NCBI RefSeq assembly: GCF_947487305.1
Contig: NZ_CANKWH010000006.1
Location: 1 to 64,000, forward strand
Direction: 5' to 3'
Source of the DNA: an uncultured Paracoccus sp.
GTDB lineage: Bacteria; Pseudomonadota; Alphaproteobacteria; Rhodobacterales; Rhodobacteraceae
Length of the DNA: 64,000 nucleotides
The first letter of the stretch is position 1; each line of letters starts with the position of its first letter. This document shows positions 1-9,305 of the stretch, one piece after another. Below the pieces are notes generated by a model. It ran no database searches, was not told where the DNA came from, and saw only the letters and a program-made list of their open reading frames with translations. The position numbers and the translations under genes are program-made.

Positions 1-600
1 ATGCGCCGCAGGTGCTGACCTTCAGCCTCGTTGTGAATGACGGGGTCGAGGCTTCCCCTGCCGACACCGTTCAGATCTCCGTCACCCCGCCAGCGAACAC
101 CCCGCCGACGGCCAATGCCGGGCCGGACCAGATTCTTGCCTCGGGTGCCAGCGTCACGCTGGATGGCAGCGCCTCCACGCCGAATGATGGCGGGCAGAGC
201 CTGACTTATGCCTGGACCCAGACCGCCGGCACGGCTGTCACGCTCAACAATGCCACCAGCGTCACGCCCGGCTTTACCGCGCCCACGCTGGCCGTGGGCG
301 ATGCGCCGCAGGTGCTGACCTTCAGCCTCGTTGTGAATGACGGGGTCGCGGCTTCCCCTGCCGACACCGTTCAGATCACCGTCACCCCGCCAGCGAACAC
401 CCCGCCCACGGCCGATGCCGGGCCGGATCAGACGGTCGCCTCGGGTGCCGGCGTCACGCTGGATGGGGGTGCCTCCTCGGCCAATGACACGGGCCAGAGC
501 CTGACTTTCGCCTGGCGCCAGACCGGTGGTCCGCCGGTGGTGCTGAGCGGGGCCGACCGGTCCACAGCGCAGTTCACCGCACCCCTGCTCCAACCGGGCG
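1..600 (+). repeat. Tandem coding repeat with 300-bp period
   Basis: Positions 1-120 and 301-420 differ at only 4 of 120 sites. The similarity fades after about position 440, and a third, more diverged unit follows from about 601. The period is exactly 300 bp (100 codons), so each unit adds one Ig-fold module to the surface protein. The near-identity of the DNA indicates recent duplication or gene conversion. More units probably lie left of the window. Confidence 0.9.
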
Positions 601-1892
601 AAGCGGCAGAGGCGCTGAGCTTCAGCCTCTCGGTGCATGACGGCATCGATCCGTCACCGGCGGATAGCCTGCGGGTCATGGTGCTGCCGCCCGGTGATAC
701 CACGCCGCCGACCGCCGAACTGGCCTATGCCGGCGACAGCTTTGTGCCGGGCGAGACCATCGCCGTCACCATCAGCTTCTCGGAACCGGTCAGCGGACTG
801 GCGGCGGGCGATCTGCGCGGCAATGGCCGGGTGGTATCGCTGTCGGGCACGGGCGCAAGCTACAGCGCACGGATCGCGACTCCCGCCACCGGCGAGAACC
901 TGACGGTCGCCCTGCCCGAGGGTGCGGCCGAGGATGCGGCGGGCAATCTCAGCCTTGCCGTCCGGCCGCTGACGATCCGCGCCAATCTGGCGGGAATGGC
1001 CCGCGAGGTCGCGGCGCAGGGGATGACGGCACGCGGTCGCGCGCTGATCGCCGCGCAACCCAGGCTGCGCAGCTTCTTCGATCCCGCAGGCGGCAGCGGC
1101 GACGCGATGATGCTGGCGGGTGCCGGTACGATCGATATCGCCTATGTCTCGGAGGCGGGCTGGTGGGTCAATGCCCAGGGCGAATGGTCCGATATCGAGG
1201 GGGCCGACAGCGACTATGTGAACCTGACGCTGGGGGCGCATGTCTATCGTGGCACCAACAACCTGATGGGCCTCATGCTGCAACTTGACCGCAGCATGAC
1301 CGATGTCCGTGAACCCATAGGCCGGTTTGAAGGCGATGGCTGGCTGGTCGGCCCCTATTGGGCCGGGCGGCTGACCGATCAGCCGCTGGTCTTCTCGGCC
1401 TCTGCACTCTGGGGGCAGACCGCCAACACCGTCACCCTGCCGGGTCTGACCGAGGATGATGTGGAGGGCGAACGCTGGCTCATGACCGCCGGGGTCGAGG
1501 GTCGCCATGGAATCGGCAATGGTTCCGTGCTGATCCCCTCGCTGGACCTGTCGCATCTGAAGGACAGTCTCGACGCCTATCGCGACAGCCGCGGTGATGT
1601 CGTGGCCGGGCAGCAGCTGGTCATGATCGAGGCCGAATTCGGCCTGGGTCTCGAGGTGCCGGTCGCGGTCAAGAATGGGGTGATGACGCTGAGCGGCGGG
1701 CTGTCGGGGACCTATTCGCGGACCCGCGCCCTGAACGTGCGCCGTGAGAACTGGCGCGGCGCGATCGAGCTGGGGGTCGACTACGACATGGCGAACCGGG
1801 GGTGGCTGCGCCTCGCGGCCCGCTATGACGGGATCGGGCAGGAAGACTACAAGGCCTGCAGCATCGACCTGACCTATCGGCAGGAGTTCTGA
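1..1892 (+). CDS. Repeat-containing surface protein with C-terminal outer-membrane barrel (5' partial)
   Basis: The reading frame is open to the left edge (first whole codon at position 3), so the N-terminus and any signal peptide are missing. About 629 residues remain. They contain REJ/PKD-like Ig-fold modules of about 100 residues (repeated GPDQ, LDGSAS-like and [10 protein letters not shown] patterns), then a bacterial Ig-like module beginning DTTPPTAEL with SEPVSG near residue 256. The last 290 or so residues alternate polar and hydrophobic positions with many Trp, Tyr and Phe, and end in a C-terminal Phe, as autotransporter-type outer-membrane barrels do. Inferred role: a cell-surface adhesin or stalk anchored by a barrel. 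The stop is followed by a 158-bp gap before the adenine deaminase gene. Family assignment rests on pattern only, and I cannot name an orthologue. Confidence 0.7.
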   Translation, partial: APQVLTFSLVVNDGVEASPADTVQISVTPPANTPPTANAGPDQILASGASVTLDGSASTPNDGGQSLTYAWTQTAGTAVTLNNATSVTPGFTAPTLAVGDAPQVLTFSLVVNDGVAASPADTVQITVTPPANTPPTADAGPDQTVASGAGVTLDGGASSANDTGQSLTFAWRQTGGPPVVLSGADRSTAQFTAPLLQPGEAAEALSFSLSVHDGIDPSPADSLRVMVLPPGDTTPPTAELAYAGDSFVPGETIAVTISFSEPVSGLAAGDLRGNGRVVSLSGTGASYSARIATPATGENLTVALPEGAAEDAAGNLSLAVRPLTIRANLAGMAREVAAQGMTARGRALIAAQPRLRSFFDPAGGSGDAMMLAGAGTIDIAYVSEAGWWVNAQGEWSDIEGADSDYVNLTLGAHVYRGTNNLMGLMLQLDRSMTDVREPIGRFEGDGWLVGPYWAGRLTDQPLVFSASALWGQTANTVTLPGLTEDDVEGERWLMTAGVEGRHGIGNGSVLIPSLDLSHLKDSLDAYRDSRGDVVAGQQLVMIEAEFGLGLEVPVAVKNGVMTLSGGLSGTYSRTRALNVRRENWRGAIELGVDYDMANRGWLRLAARYDGIGQEDYKACSIDLTYRQEF

Positions 1893-1904
1893 TCGCGACG
1901 GCCA

Positions 1905-1940
1905 GTCCTGCCTGCGCCGCCTGCCTGCCCGCCTGCCTGC
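1905..1940. repeat. Short GCCTGCCTGC-type tandem repeat
   Basis: Three imperfect copies of GCCTGCCTGC lie just after the stop codon of the surface-protein gene, in the gap before the adenine deaminase gene. No function is evident; it may be simple slippage. Confidence 0.6.
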
Positions 1941-2050
1941 ACCGCATGACTGCCCCGCCCGCCGTCCCGGTGGCCGGCGCCTCTCTTTACAAGGCCCGCC
2001 CCTTGGCCGACAACCGCAGGTCAGTCATCCCGGCTGATGCAGGAGCCGCC

Positions 2051-3754
2051 ATGCCGACCCTTCCGCCCCTTCCTGACCTGATCGACCAGGCCCATGGCCG
2101 CGCGCCCGCCGATCTGGTCCTGCGCGGCGGGCTGGTGCTGGACCTGGTGACTGGCGATCTGCTCGAGGGCGATGTGGCGATCTGCGGCACGACCATCGTC
2201 GGCACCTGCGCGGAATACGAGGGCCGCGAGGTCATCGACGTCAGCGGCAAGATCCTCGTGCCGGGCTTCATCGACACGCATCTGCATATCGAAAGCTCCT
2301 GCGTCACGCCCTTCGAATTTGACCGCTGCGTGTGCCCCAAGGGCGTCACCACCGCCATCTGCGACCCCCACGAGATTGCCAATGTCGCGGGCCTCGCCGG
2401 TATCTGCTATTTCCTCGACGCCAGCGCCCATACGCTGATGGATATCCGGGTGCAGCTCTCCTCCTGCGTGCCCTCGACCAATATGGAGACGGCGGGCGCA
2501 CGGCTGGAGGTGGGCGATCTGACCCCGCTGATGGATCATCCGGCGGTGATCGGGCTGGCCGAGTTCATGAATTACCCGGGCGTGATCCACAAGGACCCGG
2601 GCGCGCTGGCGAAGCTCGAGGCCTTTCGTGGCCGCCATATCGACGGCCATGCGCCCTTGGTCCGGGGCCGCGACCTGAACGCCTATCTTGCCGCCGGCAT
2701 CCGCACCGAGCACGAGGCGACCAGCGCCGCCGAGGCGCGCGAGAAGTTGCAGAAGGGGATGCGGGTGCTGATCCGCGAGGGCTCGGTCAGCAAGGATCTC
2801 AACGCGCTGATCCCGCTGATGACCGAGCGGAATTCCCCCTATCTCTGCCTCTGCACCGATGACCGCAACCCGCTGGACATCGCCGAGCACGGGCATCTGG
2901 ATTACATGATCCGCACCGCCATCGCGGCTGGCGTCGCGCCGCTGGTCGCCTATCGCGCCGCCAGCCTGTCGGCTGCCGAGGCCTTCGGGTTGAAGGATCG
3001 CGGCCAGATCGCGCCGGGCAAGCGCGCCGATATCGTGGTGCTGGGCGATCTGGCCGAGTGCCGGGCGGACCTGGTGATCGCCGGCGGACGGGTGGTCGAT
3101 GATGCGGCCTTCGCCGCGCGCGGCACGGTTGCGCCGGTGGCGCGACATTCGGTGAAACCGCCGGCCATCAGCGCCGAGTCCTTCCGTTATGCCGGCAACC
3201 GGGCCGAGACGCCGGTGATCGGCATCCTGCCCGGCAAGATCATCACCGAGCATCTGACCGAGGACATCACCCCCGAAAGCGGCGACAAGCGCCCCGATCC
3301 GGCCCGTGACCTCGCCCGCGTCACTGTGATCGAGCGCCATGGCAGGAACGGCAATATCGCCAATGGCTTCGTGCGCGGCTTCGGCATGACCAAGGGTGCC
3401 ATCGCCGCCACCGTCTGCCATGACCACCACAACATCATCGCCGTCGGCGTCGATTACGCCGACATGGCGCTGGCCGCACAGCGGCTGGCCGAGATCGAGG
3501 GCGGCTTTGTCGTGGCCGAGGGCGGCAAGGTGCAGGCGGAACTGGCGCTGCCGATCGCCGGGCTGATGAGCCTCGAACCCTTCGAGGTGGTCGAACAGCA
3601 GTTGCGCGATCTGCGCGCCGCCGCGCTGGGGCTGGGGGTCACACTGGAGGAGCCGTTCCTGCAGATGGCCTTCCTTGCCCTGCCGGTGATCCCGCATCTG
3701 AAGATCACCGATCACGGCATGGTCGACGTGGACCGGTTCGAGGTGATGCCCTAG
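2051..3754 (+). CDS. ade: Adenine deaminase
   Basis: Amidohydrolase-superfamily enzyme of 567 residues that deaminates adenine to hypoxanthine in purine salvage. The start at 2051 is chosen because AGGAG at 2041-2045 sits six bases upstream; an in-frame ATG at 1946 would add 35 low-complexity residues without a ribosome site. Visible features are the metal-binding DTHLHIESS motif near residue 74, EHEA (the central Glu/His region), CTDDRNPLD (catalytic Asp region), and the C-terminal adenine-deaminase domain with [10 protein letters not shown] and CHDHHN. The length matches the family (E. coli Ade is 588). It stands alone, converging on livF. There is no neighbouring purine gene to suggest regulation. 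Confidence 0.93.
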   Translation: MPTLPPLPDLIDQAHGRAPADLVLRGGLVLDLVTGDLLEGDVAICGTTIVGTCAEYEGREVIDVSGKILVPGFIDTHLHIESSCVTPFEFDRCVCPKGVTTAICDPHEIANVAGLAGICYFLDASAHTLMDIRVQLSSCVPSTNMETAGARLEVGDLTPLMDHPAVIGLAEFMNYPGVIHKDPGALAKLEAFRGRHIDGHAPLVRGRDLNAYLAAGIRTEHEATSAAEAREKLQKGMRVLIREGSVSKDLNALIPLMTERNSPYLCLCTDDRNPLDIAEHGHLDYMIRTAIAAGVAPLVAYRAASLSAAEAFGLKDRGQIAPGKRADIVVLGDLAECRADLVIAGGRVVDDAAFAARGTVAPVARHSVKPPAISAESFRYAGNRAETPVIGILPGKIITEHLTEDITPESGDKRPDPARDLARVTVIERHGRNGNIANGFVRGFGMTKGAIAATVCHDHHNIIAVGVDYADMALAAQRLAEIEGGFVVAEGGKVQAELALPIAGLMSLEPFEVVEQQLRDLRAAALGLGVTLEEPFLQMAFLALPVIPHLKITDHGMVDVDRFEVMP

Positions 3755-3756
3755 CC

Positions 3757-3771
3757 GGGGGTCACACCCCC
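3757..3771. terminator. GC hairpin between convergent ade and livF
   Basis: GGGGG-TCACA-CCCCC forms a 5-bp stem between the two convergent stop codons and overlaps the livF stop. It lacks a T-tract on either strand, so it is only a possible weak bidirectional terminator. Confidence 0.3.
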
Positions 3772-4463
3772 AGATAGGCTTCGCGGATGCGCGGATCTGC
3801 GATCAGCTCGGCCGCCGGGCCCTCCATGGTGATCTGGCCGGTCTCCATCACGTAACCCCGGTCGGCGATCTTCAGCGCGCCAAAGGCGTTCTGTTCGACC
3901 AAGAGCACGGTGACGCCAAGCGATTTCAGCTCGCTGACCACATCGAAGATCTGCTGCACGATGATCGGCGCAAGCCCCATCGACGGCTCGTCCAGCAACA
4001 GGCAGGCCGGTCGTGCCATCAGCGCGCGGGCCATGGCCAGCATCTGCTGCTGACCGCCCGACAACCCGCCCGCCGCCAGGTTGCGCTTTTCCCGCAGGAT
4101 CGGGAACATGTGGAAGGCTTCGTCCATGTCCTTCTCGACCCGGTCATCGCGGTATTGATAGGCGCCAAGCCGCAGGTTCTCCTCGACCGTCAGGTTGGTG
4201 AAGATCTGCCGCCCCTCGGGCGATTGCGCCAGACCGCGATGGATGCGCTTGTAGGCCGGCACGGTGGTCAGCGCCTCGCCGCGGAAATGGATGGCCCCCG
4301 CCGAGACCGGCTGGATGCCCGAGAGGCATTTCAGCAGCGTGGTCTTGCCCGCGCCATTGGCACCCACCACGGTCACGATCTCGCCCGAATCGACGGTCAG
4401 ATTGATACCGTGCAGCACCTCGATCCGGCCGTATTTCGACCGCAAGCCTTCAACCTTGAGCAT
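3762..4463 (-). CDS. livF: Branched-chain-type ABC transporter ATP-binding protein LivF
   Basis: 233-residue cytoplasmic ATPase, one of two nucleotide-binding subunits of the HAAT-family importer encoded here. The Walker A GANGAGKT lies at residues 34-41, the ABC signature LSGGQQQ near 135 and Walker B LLLDEPS near 157, followed by the switch His region. The start at 4463 gives MLKVEGL, the normal LivF N-terminus; longer in-frame starts at 4496 and 4574 lie inside livG. It overlaps the end of livG by 14 nt, the last gene of the livKHMGF run, indicating translational coupling. Confidence 0.92.
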   Translation of the reverse strand: MLKVEGLRSKYGRIEVLHGINLTVDSGEIVTVVGANGAGKTTLLKCLSGIQPVSAGAIHFRGEALTTVPAYKRIHRGLAQSPEGRQIFTNLTVEENLRLGAYQYRDDRVEKDMDEAFHMFPILREKRNLAAGGLSGGQQQMLAMARALMARPACLLLDEPSMGLAPIIVQQIFDVVSELKSLGVTVLLVEQNAFGALKIADRGYVMETGQITMEGPAAELIADPRIREAYLGV

Positions 4464-5256
4464 CGGCGGTCTCCGTTTCTGAGGCGGTTTGGGCATCGGT
4501 TCCCAGGTAGGCGGCGATGACCGCCGGGTCGCGGCTGATCGTGGCCGGGTCGCCCTCGGCGATCTTCTCGCCATGATCCAGCACGACGATATGGTTCGAG
4601 ATGCGCATGACCATCTTCATGTCATGCTCGACCAGCAGGATCGCGACGCCCGACGCCGCGACCTCGGCGATCAGGTGGTCGATTTCCTCGGTCTCGACGG
4701 CATTGCAGCCGGCGGCGGGTTCATCGAGCAGCAGGATTTTCGGCGACAGCGCCAGCGCCCGGGCGATTTCCAGCCGCTTCAATGCGCCATAGGACAGGCT
4801 GCCGGCTTCGCGATCCGCCGCCCGGTCCAGACCGACGCGGGTCAGCAGCGCCCGCGCGCCCTCCGCCGCCGCCGCTGCCCGCCGGCGCGAGCCGGGCAGG
4901 TTCAGAAGATCGGCCAGCACCGAGCCGCGCTCGGTCAGGTGATAGCCGGCGATGGCGTTTTCCAGCACGGTCATCGACTGGAAGATCTGCAGGTTCTGGA
5001 AGGTCCGCGACATGCCGCGCTGCGCCAGAAGGTTCGGCGAGAGGCCGGTCACGTCCTCGCCCCCCAGCATGACCTTGCCGCGCCCCGGCAGGTAGATGCC
5101 CGAGATCATGTTGAACAGCGTGGTCTTGCCCGCCCCGTTCGGGCCGATGACCGAGACGATCTCGCCCGGACGGACGGTAAAGCTGACATCATCGACGGCC
5201 TTCAGCCCGCCGAAGGTGATGCCCAGCCCCTCGATCGACAGAAGATGCTCGCTCAT
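4450..5256 (-). CDS. livG: Branched-chain-type ABC transporter ATP-binding protein LivG
   Basis: 268-residue ATPase partner of LivF. The Walker A GPNGAGKT is at residues 38-45. The signature is the LivG-type LSYGALKRLEIARAL, Walker B is ILLLDEPAAG, and the C-terminal tail includes the IAEGDP segment typical of LivG. The start ATG at 5256 overlaps the livM stop by 4 nt. Together with LivF it powers uptake by the LivH/LivM channel. The substrate is unknown from sequence; the neighbouring paa cluster makes an aromatic acid plausible, and branched-chain amino acids remain possible. Confidence 0.92.
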   Translation of the reverse strand: MSEHLLSIEGLGITFGGLKAVDDVSFTVRPGEIVSVIGPNGAGKTTLFNMISGIYLPGRGKVMLGGEDVTGLSPNLLAQRGMSRTFQNLQIFQSMTVLENAIAGYHLTERGSVLADLLNLPGSRRRAAAAAEGARALLTRVGLDRAADREAGSLSYGALKRLEIARALALSPKILLLDEPAAGCNAVETEEIDHLIAEVAASGVAILLVEHDMKMVMRISNHIVVLDHGEKIAEGDPATISRDPAVIAAYLGTDAQTASETETADAQG

Positions 5257-6215
5257 GCCTCGGCCCCCCGGAGTTTGCGCAGGATCGACGGCAGCAGGCC
5301 CGCCGGCAGGAAGATCATCACCAGCATCATCACCAGCCCAAGGATCAGCTGTTCATATTCGCCGAAGGCGGTCAGCACCTGCGGCAGCAGCGTCAGGACC
5401 GCCGTGCCGAAGACCGCGCCAAGGACCGAGCCGACGCCACCCAGAACCGCCATCGTCACCATCTCGATCGAGTGCATGAAGCCGGCGACATCGGGGGTGA
5501 TGAACTTGTTCTGCAACGCAAGCAGCGAGCCCGAGACCGAGGCATAGACCGCCGAGATGACGAAGGCCTTCAGCTTTTCGCGGGCCACATCGACGCCGAC
5601 CACGCGGGCGGCGATTTCCGATCCGTGCAGCGCCCGAAGCGCCCGGCCCGTGGGGCTGTGATAGAGGTTAAGCGCCAGCCAGGCCCCGATCAGCAGGCAG
5701 ATGCCGCTGAAGAAATACCAGAACTGGCCGTTGCTGAGATCAAGGCCCCAGTCCTTCAGCACCCCGCGCAGCCCCAGATCGGGCACCTCCATCCCGTCGG
5801 GACCGCCGGTCAGCTGGCGTTCATTGTTCAGCACCATCGAGACGAGGATGCCGAAACCAAGCGTGGCGACGCCGAGGTAATAGCCCTTCAGCCGCAGGAT
5901 CGGGCGACCGACGAGCCAAGCAAGGACCGCCGAGATCAGCGCGCCCAGCACCGCCGCCAGCGCCGGATGCAGGCCCAGATGCACCGGGGCCAGCGCGCAG
6001 GCATAGGCGCCGATCCCGGCAAAGCCCGCATGGCCAAGGCTGATCTGGCCGGCATAGCCGGTCAGGATGACGATGCCGGTGACGGCGAAGGCGTTGACGA
6101 AGATCAGCGCGCCGACGCGGTAGTAATAGCCCGAGGGAAACAGCATCGGGCTGATCGCCACGAGGGCCAGCAGGACCAGCAGGGTGACATGTTTGGAGGA
6201 AAGCTTCATGGTCAC
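5253..6215 (-). CDS. livM: Branched-chain-type ABC transporter permease LivM
   Basis: 320-residue inner-membrane permease with about nine hydrophobic segments and the LivM signature GYAGQISLGHAGFAGIGAY in the first third. The C-terminal half carries the GVGSVLGAVFGT cytoplasmic loop that contacts the ATPases. It overlaps livH and livG by 4 nt each (ATGA). Length and order (livH-livM-livG-livF) are those of the family. It forms the translocation channel with LivH. Confidence 0.92.
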   Translation of the reverse strand: MTMKLSSKHVTLLVLLALVAISPMLFPSGYYYRVGALIFVNAFAVTGIVILTGYAGQISLGHAGFAGIGAYACALAPVHLGLHPALAAVLGALISAVLAWLVGRPILRLKGYYLGVATLGFGILVSMVLNNERQLTGGPDGMEVPDLGLRGVLKDWGLDLSNGQFWYFFSGICLLIGAWLALNLYHSPTGRALRALHGSEIAARVVGVDVAREKLKAFVISAVYASVSGSLLALQNKFITPDVAGFMHSIEMVTMAVLGGVGSVLGAVFGTAVLTLLPQVLTAFGEYEQLILGLVMMLVMIFLPAGLLPSILRKLRGAEA

Positions 6216-7084
6216 ACCCGCTCGGTCGATTTGCGGCCGAAAAGGCCCTGCGGCAGGAAGAAAAGGACCGCGAGGATGATGATGAAGGCCGCCGCGTCCT
6301 TGTATTGCGAGGAGAGATATCCCGCCGTCAGCGCCTCCATCAGCCCCAGCAACAACCCTCCGACCAAGGCGCCCTTGGGATTGCCCATCCCGCCCAGCAT
6401 GGCGGCGGCGAAACCCTTCAGCGCCAAGGCAAGCCCCACGTCATAGGAGGTCATGGTGATCGGGCTGATCAGCACCCCGGCCAGCGCGCCGATGCCCGCC
6501 GACAGCGCGAAGGAGAGGGTCATGACGAAATTGGTGTTGATCCCCACAAGCTGCGCCGCCAGCCGGTTGTTCGAGGTCGCCAGCACCGCGCGGCCCAGGA
6601 GCGTGCGGGTGAAGAACAGCCACAGTCCGATGAAGACCAGAACCGCGCCCAGGATCACCCACAGGCTTTGCGGCAGGATCGTCGCGCCCATGATGCGGAT
6701 CGGCGTGTCGCCCGAGATCGAGGGATAGGTGTGGATCTGCTTGCCGAAGATCAGCTGTGTCCCGCCGCGAATGAAGATCGAGGCGCCGATGGTGATGATG
6801 ATCAGCGACACGACCGGCGCACCGCGCGCGGGCTCGATGGCGAGCTTGTTCATGAGGACGCCCATCGCCGCCGTGGCTAGGATGGCGATCACCGCCGCCA
6901 GCAGAAGCGGCAGCCCCGCCGCCGAACCGGCAAAGGTCAGCATCCCGCCCAGCATGACGAACTCGCCCTGGGCGAAGTTCACCACATCCGAGGCGTTGTA
7001 GATGATGGTAAAGCCAAGCGCGACCAGCGCGTAGACCGCGCCGACAGTCACCCCTGAGAAGAGGAATTGCAGAAGCTCGGACAT
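6212..7084 (-). CDS. livH: Branched-chain-type ABC transporter permease LivH
   Basis: 290-residue inner-membrane permease, the LivH half of the channel. It starts FLFSGVTVGAVYALVALGF and carries NFAQGEFVMLG near residue 40 and GGMGNPKGALVGG near 230, all typical of LivH. The start at 7084 lies 81 nt downstream of the substrate-binding protein gene. That gap contains a strong hairpin (7133-7157) that could lower expression of the channel relative to the binding protein. Confidence 0.92.
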   Translation of the reverse strand: MSELLQFLFSGVTVGAVYALVALGFTIIYNASDVVNFAQGEFVMLGGMLTFAGSAAGLPLLLAAVIAILATAAMGVLMNKLAIEPARGAPVVSLIIITIGASIFIRGGTQLIFGKQIHTYPSISGDTPIRIMGATILPQSLWVILGAVLVFIGLWLFFTRTLLGRAVLATSNNRLAAQLVGINTNFVMTLSFALSAGIGALAGVLISPITMTSYDVGLALALKGFAAAMLGGMGNPKGALVGGLLLGLMEALTAGYLSSQYKDAAAFIIILAVLFFLPQGLFGRKSTERV

Positions 7085-7132
7085 GAGGCTCTCCGGCAGG
7101 CAGGGCAGGCCGTCACGCGGCCCGGTGAAAGC

Positions 7133-7157
7133 CCCCGCGCCCGTCAGGGGCGCGGGG
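7133..7157 (-). terminator. Attenuator-like hairpin between livK and livH
   Basis: Perfect 10-bp GC stem, CCCCGCGCCC and GGGCGCGGGG, with a 5-nt loop. On the minus strand it is followed by GCTTTC, a short T-run. It lies 9 nt after the livK stop and before livH. A partial terminator or RNA-stabilising stem here fits the usual need for more binding protein than channel. Activity is inferred. Confidence 0.5.
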
Positions 7158-7165
7158 CGCTCGGA

Positions 7166-8311
7166 TCACTCGACCAGGGTCCAGCCGCCGTCCTTGATTT
7201 CCAGCATGCGGAAGGCCGAGAGGTCGAGACCCAGATGGTTTTCGGCGCTCATGTTGTAGATGCCGGTGGTGCCGGCCAGGCCGGTGGTCGCCTCGATGGC
7301 ATCGCGGATCGCCGCCGGATCGGCCTCGCCCGCGGTGGTGATGGCGTTCGACAGGATCAGCCAGGCGTCATTGGCATAGCCGCCGAAGGTGCTGACCGGG
7401 GTGCTGTACTTGCCCTCGAAGGCAGTCTTGTAGGCATCGACGACCGGCTTTTGCGCGTCATCCGCCGCCAGAAGGCCCGGCACCAGCAGCGCGGTGCCCG
7501 GCAGGCGCACGCCATTGGCGGCATCGGCACCGGCCAGCTCGATGAAGCCGTCCGAGGCGACACCATGCGACTGGTAAAGCGGCAGCTCGATCGCCAGCTG
7601 CTTGTAGTTGCGGGTGACGATCGACGGGCCCTGGCCGAAGCCCGGGTTCAGCACCGCCTGGACGCCCGCCGTATTCTTGATCTTGGTCAGCTGCGCGGTC
7701 ATGTCGGCATCGGTCGGGTTATAGGTCTCGTCCGCGGCGATGGTGATGCCGTAATCGCCGACCACGTCCTTGCACTGTGCCTGCATCGAGGCACCGAAGC
7801 CGTCGGTGCCCGAGATCATGCCGATGGTGGTGATCTGACGCTTCTGCATGTCCTCGAAGATCTTTTCGCAGGCCATGCGGTCGGTATGCGGGGTCTTGAA
7901 GGTGAAGGGGCGCACCGGGTCGATGATCTCGATGGCACCGGCAAGCGAGATGAACGGGATCTCGGCATCCTCGGCCACCGAGGCGATGGACATGGTGGTG
8001 CCGGTGGTCGAGCCGCCGATGATCGCCACGACCTCGTCATCCTCGACCAGACGGGTGGCGAAGGTGCGCGCCTTGTTCGGATCGCCGCCGTCGTCATAGA
8101 GGACCAGCGCGATTTCCTCGCCATTCAGCCCACCGGCGGCATTGGCCTCTTCGACCAGCATCTCCAGCGTCTTCGCCTCGGGATCGCCAAGGAAGGCGGC
8201 GGGGCCGGTGGCCGACAGGGTGGCGCCGATGCGGATCTCGGCCGAGGCCGCCGAGGCAAGGCCAAGCGCCAGCAGCGTGGACAGGGCGGTGGTGGTCAGG
8301 GTCGTTTTCAT
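7166..8311 (-). CDS. livK: Periplasmic substrate-binding protein of the Liv-type transporter
   Basis: 381-residue type I periplasmic binding protein (Peripla_BP_6 family). The start at 8311 follows GGGAGGAG at good spacing and gives a clear Sec signal peptide MKTTLTTTALSTLLALGLA, with cleavage likely after ASA. The mature part begins EIRIGATLSATGPAAFLGDPE and has the two-lobe pattern with VVAIIGGSTTGTT near residue 100. It is the first gene of a five-gene minus-strand unit. It diverges from paaG across 199 bp holding a TetR-type palindrome, which suggests joint control with phenylacetate degradation. The substrate is not determined; the family also binds aromatic acids such as benzoate derivatives. 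Confidence 0.9.
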   Translation of the reverse strand: MKTTLTTTALSTLLALGLASAASAEIRIGATLSATGPAAFLGDPEAKTLEMLVEEANAAGGLNGEEIALVLYDDGGDPNKARTFATRLVEDDEVVAIIGGSTTGTTMSIASVAEDAEIPFISLAGAIEIIDPVRPFTFKTPHTDRMACEKIFEDMQKRQITTIGMISGTDGFGASMQAQCKDVVGDYGITIAADETYNPTDADMTAQLTKIKNTAGVQAVLNPGFGQGPSIVTRNYKQLAIELPLYQSHGVASDGFIELAGADAANGVRLPGTALLVPGLLAADDAQKPVVDAYKTAFEGKYSTPVSTFGGYANDAWLILSNAITTAGEADPAAIRDAIEATTGLAGTTGIYNMSAENHLGLDLSAFRMLEIKDGGWTLVE

Positions 8312-8441
8312 GGGGCTCCTCCCAGAGCGTTGATTATGGGTCAGCGCGCGTTCGTCCTGTTGACCGGTCGGCGGCCGTCGCAGATTGTCGTCATGCGCTC
8401 CTCCCCCAAGGCGGTCCTGACGTTGCGTTACATTTATCATT

Positions 8442-8457
8442 GACCGACCGGTCGGTC
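8442..8457. promoter_or_regulatory. Perfect 16-bp TetR-type operator (candidate PaaR site)
   Basis: GACCGACCGGTCGGTC is a perfect palindrome in the 199-bp region between the divergent livK (start 8311) and paaG (start 8511), 53 bp upstream of paaG. The pattern resembles operators of PaaR-type TetR regulators. A TetR gene lies at 11149. Control of both arms by that protein is inferred. Confidence 0.75.
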
Positions 8458-8510
8458 TATGCAACACATTTCTGCGAGGGCCCGACAATTTTCGGGCAAG
8501 GAGGACGACC

Positions 8511-9305
8511 ATGACCAGTTCCCGGACCGTGCTGTCGGCGCTTGCCGATGGCGTGCTGACGCTGACCCTGAACCGCCCCGACAAGCTGAATGCCTTTGAC
8601 GAGGAGATGCACCTTGCCTTGCGCGAAGGGCTACAGCGGGCGCATGACGATCAGGACGTGCGGGCGGTGCTGTTGACCGGGGCCGGGCGCGGCTTCTGCG
8701 CCGGGCAGGATCTGGGCAATCGCGATCCGCGCAAGGGCGGGCCGAAGCCCGATCTGGGTTCGACGCTGGAACGGTTCTACAATCCCAACATGCGGATGAT
8801 CCGCTCACTGTCGAAGCCGGTCATCTGCGCGGTGAACGGCGTGGCGGCGGGGGCCGGGGCGAACATGGCGTTGGTCTGCGACATCGTGCTGGCAGCGCGC
8901 TCGGCGAAATTCATCCAGGCCTTCTCGAAGATCGGGCTGGTCCCCGATTCCGGCGGCACCTGGAGCCTGCCCCGGATCATCGGCGAGCCGCGCGCCAAGG
9001 CGCTGATGCTCACCGCCGAGCCGCTGATAGCCGAGACTGCCGCCGACTGGGGGCTGATCTGGAAGGCCGTCGATGACGAGGCGCTGATGACCGAGGCCCA
9101 TGCCCTTGCCGCCCGGCTGGCCGCCGGCGCGACCCTTGGGCTGGGCCTGACCAAGGAGCTGATCCAGGCCGCCGCGACCACCAGTTTCGACGAGCAGCTC
9201 GATCTGGAACGCGACTCCCAGCAGCGCGCCGGCCACAGCGCCGATTACGCCGAGGGCGTCACCGCCTTCCTCGAGAAACGCAAGCCGGAGTTCACGGGTC
9301 AATGA
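8511..9305 (+). CDS. paaG: 1,2-epoxyphenylacetyl-CoA isomerase PaaG
   Basis: 264-residue crotonase-superfamily enzyme. PaaG converts ring-1,2-epoxyphenylacetyl-CoA to the seven-membered oxepin-CoA, the second step after the PaaABCDE epoxidase. AAGGAGG precedes the ATG at good spacing. Crotonase oxyanion-hole segments AGRGFCAGQDL and VNGVAAGAGANMAL are present, with PDSGGTWSLPRIIG and a C-terminal SFDEQLDLERDSQQRAGHSADYAEG region (pieces given only) typical of PaaG rather than PaaF. E. coli PaaG is 262 residues. First gene of paaG-paaI-paaK-paaR. It overlaps paaI by 4 nt. Confidence 0.9.
   Translation: MTSSRTVLSALADGVLTLTLNRPDKLNAFDEEMHLALREGLQRAHDDQDVRAVLLTGAGRGFCAGQDLGNRDPRKGGPKPDLGSTLERFYNPNMRMIRSLSKPVICAVNGVAAGAGANMALVCDIVLAARSAKFIQAFSKIGLVPDSGGTWSLPRIIGEPRAKALMLTAEPLIAETAADWGLIWKAVDDEALMTEAHALAARLAAGATLGLGLTKELIQAAATTSFDEQLDLERDSQQRAGHSADYAEGVTAFLEKRKPEFTGQ

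Noticed and set aside
2021-3715. Long open frame of 564 codons on the minus strand opposite adenine deaminase
   Set aside because: The plus frame has full adenine-deaminase motifs and a ribosome site. The minus frame is a low-complexity His/Arg/Gln-rich product of high G+C antisense coding.
8401-8465. Possible mobile-element end at the 16-bp palindrome
   Set aside because: No transposase, no second copy as an end and no target duplication; an operator is the simpler reading.
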